Below are positions 17,360-25,000 of a stretch of DNA of 64,000 nucleotides, in pieces (within the stretch, counting starts at the first letter, position 1; every line of letters begins with the position of its first letter). Position numbers and translations under genes: made by a program. The DNA comes from CADCTM01 sp049671305 (GTDB lineage Bacteria > Cyanobacteriota > Cyanobacteriia > Cyanobacteriales > Coleofasciculaceae): assembly GCA_049671305.1 (NCBI GenBank), contig JBATUR010000073.1, forward strand, positions 1-64,000, given 5' to 3'. Below the pieces are notes generated by a model. It was given only the letters and a program-made list of their open reading frames with translations, had not been told where the DNA came from and searched no databases.

Positions 17360-19015
17360 ATGAAGGTTCTTAGTTCAAGCAAGTCTCTCAATCAATCGAT
17401 CGCTACCTTCAGCTTGCTAGCTGCTTGTGCGGTTGCTATGCCTGCTCCCACTAATGCCCAAATTCCGACTTTTACCCCAGTCACACCTAGTCGCGATGGT
17501 ACTTTGTCGGCTCCCACTGGAGTAAATGCTGTACCACCCCTAATTGTTCCAGTTCCAGCTAATTTGCCAGCAGTGCCCCCGGCAGTGCCTCCTGGTCAAA
17601 TTAATCCTTTTCCTGGCTCCGGCGGTGCTGCTGCCCCGGCTTTATCGATTTCCGATGAAGCTTATACCCTGGGTCCTGGCGATCGCGTAAAAATGGATGT
17701 TTTTGATGTCCCTGAATATAGCGGCGAATTTTCGGTTTTGGTTGATGGTACTCTCAATTTACCAATCATTGGCAGAATACCTGTCCGGGGACGCACTCTC
17801 GAAGCCACAACTGAGATCATTTCTGCAAGATATGCTCGTTATGTCAAACGCCCTTTGGTTACCCTTGGTTTAGTTGCTGCCCGTCCCGTAACTCTAGCAG
17901 TAGCTGGCGAAGTTAATCGTCCAGGAACTTATAGCATTGGCGCTGGCGGTGGTGGTGGTGGGGCGACGACAATTGCTAGTCAATTTCCCACCGTTACACA
18001 GGTAATTAGCCTCGCAGGCGGCATTACACAGTCGGCTAATGTGCGAAATGTCACGATCCGACGCCGCATTGGTGCAAGCAGTCAGACGCAAAGCTACAGT
18101 GTCAACCTCTGGGATTTAATTCAAAACGGTAATCTCGCTCAGGATATTGCTCTACGAGATGGCGATACTGTGGTGATCAATGCTGTTGATACAATTAACC
18201 CCAACGAAACTCGTCAGCTAGCAGATGCCAGCTTTGCTTCTAGAGAAGTCAAGCCGATTAATATTGCGATCGTCGGTGAAGTTTCTCGCCCTGGTCCTTA
18301 TGCTATTACAGGTGGTGGTGAAGGTACTGGCGGTGCAACTGGGGCAATTACTGGGGCAGCTACAGGAGTCGCGGGAGGCGGTGGTGCTGGTACTAATGCT
18401 TTACCAACTATCACCAAGGCAATTCAAGTTGCTGGGGGTATTACAGCCCTGGCAAATGTCCGTGGCATTACCATTCGTCGCACAACTCGCTTGGGCGAAA
18501 CCAAAGTAATTGATGTCAATTTATGGGAGTTATTGCGTGCTGGTGATGTCTCTCAAGATGTGATCTTGCAAGAGGGTGATACAATTACTATTCCTACTGC
18601 TACGGCTTTTGACCCCGCTGAGTCAACTCAACTAGCTGGGGCAAGTTTTGCACCCAACACGATTGTGGTTAACGTGGTGGGGGAAGTAACTCGCCCTGGT
18701 GCGATCCCTGTACCACCAAATACGCCATTAAATCAGGCGGTATTGGCAGCAGGTGGCTTTAATGTCCGTGCCCGCAAGCGTTCTGTTGATCTGATTCGCC
18801 TCAATCCCAATGGTTCTGTGGAAAAACGTGCGGTTGATGTAGACTTAGCTCAGGGTATTAATGAAAAAGGTAATCCAACTCTGCGTAATAACGATGTCGT
18901 TGTGGTGCGACGCTCAACACTGGCATCAATTGGCGATACTTTAGGTACAGTACTCAATCCTGTGGGTAGCTTCCTAAATATCTTCAGTATCTTCAGGACT
19001 TTGGGAGGCAATTAA
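17360..19015 (+). CDS. Wza-type polysaccharide export protein with SLBB domains
   Basis: The 551-residue outer-membrane/periplasmic protein should form the exit channel for exopolysaccharide. The ATG at 17360 gives a proper signal sequence; the GTG 90 bases upstream would bury it. The leader ends SLLAAC, a lipobox with Cys23, though cleavage at TNA-Q is also possible. Residues 40-97 are Pro/Ala-rich linker. The poly-export domain starts at AYTLGPGDRVKMDVF (about 101-175) and is followed by SLBB domains (about 178-275, 302-412 and 436-517). The first two are interrupted by Gly-rich inserts (GAGGGGGGATTIAS and a longer stretch near 317-345). The BY-kinase gene follows at 182 bp, separated by a terminator-like repeat. 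Confidence 0.88.
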   Translation: MKVLSSSKSLNQSIATFSLLAACAVAMPAPTNAQIPTFTPVTPSRDGTLSAPTGVNAVPPLIVPVPANLPAVPPAVPPGQINPFPGSGGAAAPALSISDEAYTLGPGDRVKMDVFDVPEYSGEFSVLVDGTLNLPIIGRIPVRGRTLEATTEIISARYARYVKRPLVTLGLVAARPVTLAVAGEVNRPGTYSIGAGGGGGGATTIASQFPTVTQVISLAGGITQSANVRNVTIRRRIGASSQTQSYSVNLWDLIQNGNLAQDIALRDGDTVVINAVDTINPNETRQLADASFASREVKPINIAIVGEVSRPGPYAITGGGEGTGGATGAITGAATGVAGGGGAGTNALPTITKAIQVAGGITALANVRGITIRRTTRLGETKVIDVNLWELLRAGDVSQDVILQEGDTITIPTATAFDPAESTQLAGASFAPNTIVVNVVGEVTRPGAIPVPPNTPLNQAVLAAGGFNVRARKRSVDLIRLNPNGSVEKRAVDVDLAQGINEKGNPTLRNNDVVVVRRSTLASIGDTLGTVLNPVGSFLNIFSIFRTLGGN

Positions 19016-19025
19016 TCCTTGCTTC

Positions 19026-19059
19026 AGATCCCCGACTTCACAGAAGAAGTCGGGGATCT
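19026..19059. terminator. 13-bp inverted repeat, terminator-like; cyanobacterial dispersed palindrome
   Basis: AGATCCCCGACTT (19026-19038) and AAGTCGGGGATCT (19047-19059) form a perfect 13-bp stem with an 8-nt loop just 11 bases after the Wza stop codon. The strong GC stem followed by TT fits a transcription terminator or attenuator between the export gene and the BY-kinase gene. The same palindromic word is, from my knowledge of these genomes, a common dispersed repeat in cyanobacteria. A half-copy (AGTCGGGGATTTTT) occurs near 21592-21605 after the kinase gene. Confidence 0.6.
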
Positions 19060-19196
19060 TTCAAGAAGTTGATAAGACTTTGCAACGGTTGATGGTTCTA
19101 TATATTATTCTGTGCATAATAGATGCAGAAAAAACTGAGCAAGCCTGTTTCTGGCAGCTCTCAATTACCAAACCAGATGAGGGGGCACTTCGCTAG

Positions 19197-21521
19197 ATGA
19201 GCAATATTCAAGATCCATTCGGGCAACGGGTAAATGTTCAACACTTACCACCTTTGGCGCTCATCAACAAGTCACAACATCCGGAAAAGGTTCAGGATGA
19301 GCTGAATTTACGACAGTTGTTGGTTGTCTTTCGTCGTCGGGCTTGGGTAATTGGTGGTGTGGCAATTGCTACTACAGCAGCGATCGCTTTTTGGACGTTT
19401 AATCAAACACCTAAGTTTGAAGGTAAGTTTCAGTTGCTGGTTGAACCAGTTACCGAAGAAGGTAATTTAAATAAGCTGACAGGCACTAACCCAGGCGCTG
19501 TTGCTGATGCTTCGGGTTTGGATTATGATACGCAAATTCAGGTGCTACGCAGTGCCAATTTGATGACGCCGATTCTTGCAGAAATCAACAAGAAATACCA
19601 AGATGTTTCTTACGATAGTCTGCTCAATAGTGGTCAATTGGTAATCAATCGCTTGGATTTAACGAAAATCCTAGAAGTCCGCTACCGTGATACTGACCCA
19701 GATAAGATCAAGTTTATTTTACATCAGGTGGCAAGAGGTTATCTGCGCTACTCTCTACAAGCGCGGCAAACTAATCTCAAACAAGGTATTCAATTTGTTG
19801 ATGGTCAGTTGCCCCAACTGCGATCGCGTGTAGATAAACTACAAGGGCAATTACAAGCTTTTCGTCAGGCAAACAGCATACTTGATCCAGAAAGTCAAGG
19901 GCAACAACTATCAAGTCGGGTGGGTACGATTGATCAGCAGCAACTGGATACAGAAGTCAAGCTAAGAGAAGCGCGATCGCTATATACAGCCTTATCAACA
20001 CAACTCGGTTCATCGCCAACAGAAGCGATCGCTACAACCGTACTTAGTGAAGCGCCCCGCTATCAACAATTATTAAATCAACTCCAAGAAATAGAAGCCA
20101 AAATCGCCAAAGAATCAGCGCGATTTACCGAAGATAGCCCAACCATTGTGGCACTACGAGAGCAGCAGCGTAATATCATGCCCATGCTGCAACAAGAGTC
20201 CCAAAAAGTATTAGGGACAAGCCCCGAAGCGGCAGGCGTCAAAAAAGACTCACCTAGCACAGTCCGCTTGGAAATGACCAAGCAATTAGTAGAGGCAACA
20301 AATCAAATCCAAGTATTGCAAGTACGGCAAAATGCGATCGCTCAAGCCGAACGTAGCCTCAGCCAGCAAGTTAGACAACTACCAGTAATTGCCCGTCAAT
20401 ACACCGATTTTCAGCGAGAACTCAACGTCGCCACCGAAAGCCTCAACCGCTTTTTGGCAGTGCGAGAAAACCTAGAAATAGACGCCGCTCAAAAAGCCCT
20501 GCCTTGGCAGATTATCTTAAAACCCCAAAAACCAGAAGTACCAGTAGGACCAAATACAGACCGTAACCTGCTTTTGGGGGCAATTGCCGGCTTATTACTC
20601 GGCACCGCCACAGCCTTTTTAATCGAGCGTTTAGACAACGTATTCCACTCGCCCGACGAACTCAAAGACGAATCAAAACTACCACTTTTGGGCATTATTC
20701 CCTACAACAAACAACTCAAACAAATGACCCCCGTGGCAACCCTCGCCGAAAGGATGCCATCTCAAGCGGGGCTTGAGAGCCGAAACCGTCACAAACCTCA
20801 ATGGTACAAAGCCTCGCCTTTTTTGGAATCATTCCGCTCTTTACATACCAATATCCGCTTTCTCGGTAGCGATACCCCAATTCATTCCATCGTCGTTAGT
20901 TCCGGAACACCAGGCGATGGAAAGTCCACGATTGCCGTCCACCTGGCGCAAGCCGCCGCCGCAATGGGTCAACGTGTACTCCTAGTCGATGCTGACCTAC
21001 GCCGCCCGCAAGTGCATCATATCTTGGGCTTAAATAACCAAGATGGTTTGAGCAATGTCATTGCCACCGGACTAACTGCCAAACGAGCGATCCAGCGCTT
21101 ACCGATGTGGGATCATTTGTATGTCTTACCAGCAGGTCAACTGCCACCTGACCCCACACGCTTGCTGAGTTCCAAGAAAATGCAGTATTTAATGGAGCAG
21201 TTTCATGCAGTTTTTGACTTAGTAATTTATGACACGCCCCCTGTGTTGGGACTTGCTGATGGCAGACTGCTTGCACCTCAAACTGATGGGGTAGTGATGG
21301 TGGTAGGATTGGGGAGAACTGACCGCTCGGTTCTCATGCAAGCCTTGGATACTTTGAAACTCGCCAGTACTACGGTTTTAGGCGTGGTTGCCAATGGAGT
21401 TAAAGGCAATACCAGCAGTTCTTACTATAACTATCAGCAATACTATGCTAGCGAGTCAGATGTACTCAAGGCAAAGCAGCTTTTACAAAGAAAAATGGAA
21501 TCACGCGCCGAGAAAGACTAA
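19197..21521 (+). CDS. Wzz/Wzc-type polysaccharide co-polymerase with BY (tyrosine) autokinase domain
   Basis: The 774-residue inner-membrane protein controls polymerisation and export of surface glycan. The Wzz part spans residues 38-475: transmembrane helices at about 49-66 and 457-475, with a long periplasmic coiled-coil region (about 190-430) between them. The cytoplasmic kinase follows: Walker A GTPGDGKST (570-578), A' VLLVDADLRRP (594-604) and Walker B DLVIYDTPP (about 674-682). The C-terminal tail has the Tyr cluster SSYYNYQQYYAS (Y743, 744, 746, 749, 750), the usual autophosphorylation site. Kinase and transmembrane parts are fused, as in Proteobacteria. It works with the Wza protein encoded upstream. 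The ATG overlaps TAG/TGA-rich leader sequence with no strong Shine-Dalgarno. Confidence 0.92.
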   Translation: MSNIQDPFGQRVNVQHLPPLALINKSQHPEKVQDELNLRQLLVVFRRRAWVIGGVAIATTAAIAFWTFNQTPKFEGKFQLLVEPVTEEGNLNKLTGTNPGAVADASGLDYDTQIQVLRSANLMTPILAEINKKYQDVSYDSLLNSGQLVINRLDLTKILEVRYRDTDPDKIKFILHQVARGYLRYSLQARQTNLKQGIQFVDGQLPQLRSRVDKLQGQLQAFRQANSILDPESQGQQLSSRVGTIDQQQLDTEVKLREARSLYTALSTQLGSSPTEAIATTVLSEAPRYQQLLNQLQEIEAKIAKESARFTEDSPTIVALREQQRNIMPMLQQESQKVLGTSPEAAGVKKDSPSTVRLEMTKQLVEATNQIQVLQVRQNAIAQAERSLSQQVRQLPVIARQYTDFQRELNVATESLNRFLAVRENLEIDAAQKALPWQIILKPQKPEVPVGPNTDRNLLLGAIAGLLLGTATAFLIERLDNVFHSPDELKDESKLPLLGIIPYNKQLKQMTPVATLAERMPSQAGLESRNRHKPQWYKASPFLESFRSLHTNIRFLGSDTPIHSIVVSSGTPGDGKSTIAVHLAQAAAAMGQRVLLVDADLRRPQVHHILGLNNQDGLSNVIATGLTAKRAIQRLPMWDHLYVLPAGQLPPDPTRLLSSKKMQYLMEQFHAVFDLVIYDTPPVLGLADGRLLAPQTDGVVMVVGLGRTDRSVLMQALDTLKLASTTVLGVVANGVKGNTSSSYYNYQQYYASESDVLKAKQLLQRKMESRAEKD

Positions 21522-22056
21522 GCTGATGCACCTTTTGGCAACTCCCCAACTTTGCCTAAGATATAGCCACTTTTAAGAGTGTCAACTTAAGCAGTCGGGG
21601 ATTTTTCAGCATTGAGCTCATGTTGCAGCTTTGAATGTGGGAACTTGCTCTACTATAATTAGCGTCTCAAATGACTATCTAGTTGTTGAAGACGCAATCA
21701 GAACCAATTCTTAAACAATTTTAAATTGGTGCTACCTTAATAAACGTAGCGCTAGTTGAAAATTGGGGATTGACTAGGCAGACAATCGCTGGTCATCCAC
21801 TACCCTTGTGTAGTAAGAAAAAATAATTGGCACTTGTCAAGTTAACTTCTCCTACTTGTGTTGGTAATTTGGGTAACTAGGAGCAAGCACTATTAATCCG
21901 ATCCGTCTTAACATCTACATCTGATAGTTCAAGATATTGTGTATCAATATAGTTGATCTTTTGTAAATGGCTGAACTTGCTTGACTGTCATAATTTATAG
22001 CCAGAAGTTACAGCACTAGACGCCCTTAGCGCCTTGCGTGGTGTCAAAAAAAAAAG
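21522..22056. other. 535-bp spacer between BY-kinase and TamB genes
   Basis: I see no gene here. It contains a half-copy of the dispersed palindrome near 21592-21605 (AGTCGGGGATTTTT, no matching arm) and ends with an A10 run at 22046-22055 immediately before the TamB ATG. The length suggests TamB has its own promoter, but no -35/-10 pair could be placed with confidence. Confidence 0.6.
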
Positions 22057-25000
22057 ATGAAAAACGCCCCCAACCCAAGCAACGAACCAACACCAACACC
22101 AACATCTCCCAAAGTAGGGCAAAAAAGGCGGCGTCACTTGGCGCTACTCGTCAGTTTTCTCGTCGCTTCGGGAATTGCTGGCGCTTCTGCCTGGACATGG
22201 TTTTTTGTCTATCGTCAATTAGCACCCTCAGTTCAGGATACTGTATCAAAAATCCTCAGTCGTCCGGTAAAAATGGGAAAAGTGGAAAGCTTTTCTTTAA
22301 CTGGTTTGCGGTTTGGGGCGACGGAATTACCTGCAACAGCAACAGACAGCGATCGCGCTTCGGTGCAAAATGTTGATGTCAGCTATAATCTCATCCCCCT
22401 TATTCTTAACCGCCGACTAGAACTTGATGTTACTTTGGTTAAGCCTAAAGTTTATATAGAACAAGATGCCGATGGTCAGTGGGTAACCACAAAAATTAAG
22501 ACGCTGCCCAAAGGAGCAATTGATGTTAAATTACAGACGCTGCAACTAAGGGATGCTGATGTTGAATTACTTCCTAGAGGCGCTGCCAAAAATGTCAGAA
22601 AGCCGATTTTTGCTACTTTGAGTTCTGGTAAAAGTCGCTTTTTAAATAATAACAAGTTGATCCAGTTTGAAACTCAAGGTTCTCTTGTAAAAGCCGGAAA
22701 CTTTACCCTCAAAGGTGAAAGTCGTACGGATACTGGACAAATCAACTTAGCTGTATCAGGTAATAAAATTGGTGCGGCGGAACTAGGGCGCTTAATTCAG
22801 CTTCCTTTGTTATTGCAAGCTGGTCAAGTTGATGGCAATTTAGAAATTAATATTACTAGAGACAAACCTTTAACTTTTTCTGGCACAGCAACTCTTGATA
22901 AAGTAACAGCGCGACTCGCTCAACTGCCACAACCATTTTCTCAAACTAATGGTCAACTCCGCTTTAAAGGTACACAAGTCCAACTGGAAAAAGTTACTAC
23001 ACTTTTTGGGCAAATTCCGGCGGTTGCTAATGGCACAATTGATACTCAGGCAGATATTAATTTAACGGCACAAACCGCAGCCGTAGACCTGCCCAAAATC
23101 CTGCAAGCTTTTAAATTTCCCAAATTACCGATACCTGTCTTAGCTGAGGTGCAAACCGCCTTGCAGGTAACAGGACCACTTGCTAAACCGATAGTTTCGG
23201 GGCAAGTTAAGACAACCAAAGTTGCTCAAGTTGACCGTTTAAATTTACAAAATGCTAGTGCCCAATTTCGCTTAGTTGATTCCAAAATTACCATCAGTAA
23301 TATTGTGGCAACGCCTAGTGTAGGTGGTGTGGTGAAGGGGACGGGAACTGTAACACTTGGGGACAAAGGTACTGCCCAATTTGATGCCCAAGCTAGTAAT
23401 GTACCAGCAGATGCGATCGCTAAAATCTATGAACTCGATTTACCTTTTCCCCTCGGTTTAATTTCCGGCACAACTCAAATTGCCACCACCCTTGCCAACC
23501 CACAAAATTATCGCGCCACAGGTACTGCAGACTTAAACCTCGCCGGCGGTAGTGTTAAGGCAAGAAATATCCAAGTCAATGCTGGCAACTTTAGTACAGA
23601 AGTCCAGGCAAATGGCGTCAAAATCGGCAGTTTGGTAACAGTACCTGAGCAATTTAATGTACCAGTTTCTGGTAACTTTAACCTTGCTGGTTCCTTGTCC
23701 TCGTTAAGTCTGAGTACAATTCAGGGTAGCGGTAATGGACGTTTAAATATTGCTGGGGGAACTGTTAATGCTAGCGATATTCAACTGGCAAATGGTCGTT
23801 TTACCGCACAAATTGAAGCGTCGGAAGTCCAACCAGGGCAACTTGCCTCGGTGCCGGCACAGTTTAATAGTCCGCTTTCTGGTAACTTTAATATTGCTGG
23901 TGACTTGGCATCTTTTAGTACTGATACAATAAAAGGTAGCGGTAGTGGTAGTTTAAATCTTGCTGGGGGTAAGGTTAATATTAATGACCTACAACTAGCA
24001 GATGGTCGTTTTACTGCTCAAATTCGAGCATCAGGTGTAGAAATTGGGCGTCTGGCAACGGTACCACCACAGTTTAATAGTCCGCTTTCTGGCGTTTTTA
24101 ATGTATCTGGTGCTTTGGCGTCTTTAAGTCCACAAACTATTAAGGGTAGTGGTAGTGGTAGCTTAAATCTTGCTGGGGGAACTGTTAATGCTAGTAATAT
24201 CCAATTAGCTGAGGGACGCTTTACGGCACAAGTCCGAGCCAATGGGGTACAGTTGGGAAAACTGGCAGCAGTACCACCACAGCTTGATAGTCCGGTTTCT
24301 GGTAATTTTAATGTATCCGGTGACTTGGCGTCTTTAAGCCCACAAACTATTAAGGGTAGCGGTAGTGGTAGTTTAAATGTGGCTGGAGGAACTGTTAATG
24401 CGAGTAATATTCAACTGGCAGACGGACGCTTTACGGCACAAGTTGAAGCGAATGGGGTACAAATAGGACAACTTGCGCCAATACCTTCTCAGTTTAATGG
24501 TCCAGTTTCAGGCAACTTTAATTTATCTGGTGACTTGGCTTCGTTGAGTCCGTCTACAGTTCAGGGTAGCGGATCAGGACGCTTAAATGTGGGTGGTGGT
24601 ACGGTTAATTTGAGTGAGGTGCAACTAAATAATGGACGTTTTCAGGCAGTTGTAGAACCTCAAGGTGTGCAGTTGGCTGGGTTTTCGCCTCAGTTGCGGG
24701 GAGATGTCGGGGGTAGGTTAAATGTAGCGGGTTCCCTGACGGCACTTTCACCAACGGCTATACAAGCTGAGGGTAGGTTGAATTTTAGTGAGGGGATTTC
24801 GATAATTGATCGATCGCTTACTGCTGATATTAGTTGGAATGGTCAACAATTACAAATCCAACAAGCGACGGCGGCAAATTTTAGTGCCAATGGTGTGGTT
24901 AATGTCAACTTAAATAATCCTGGTTTACAGGCAATTGATTCTTTTGCTTTGAATGTCAAAGCAGATGACTTAAATTTACAACAGTTGGCACAGACATTGC

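Noticed and set aside
22038..22376. 112-codon frame overlapping the start of tamB
   Set aside because: It is in another frame from the well-supported TamB signal anchor and its sequence is basic and low-complexity.
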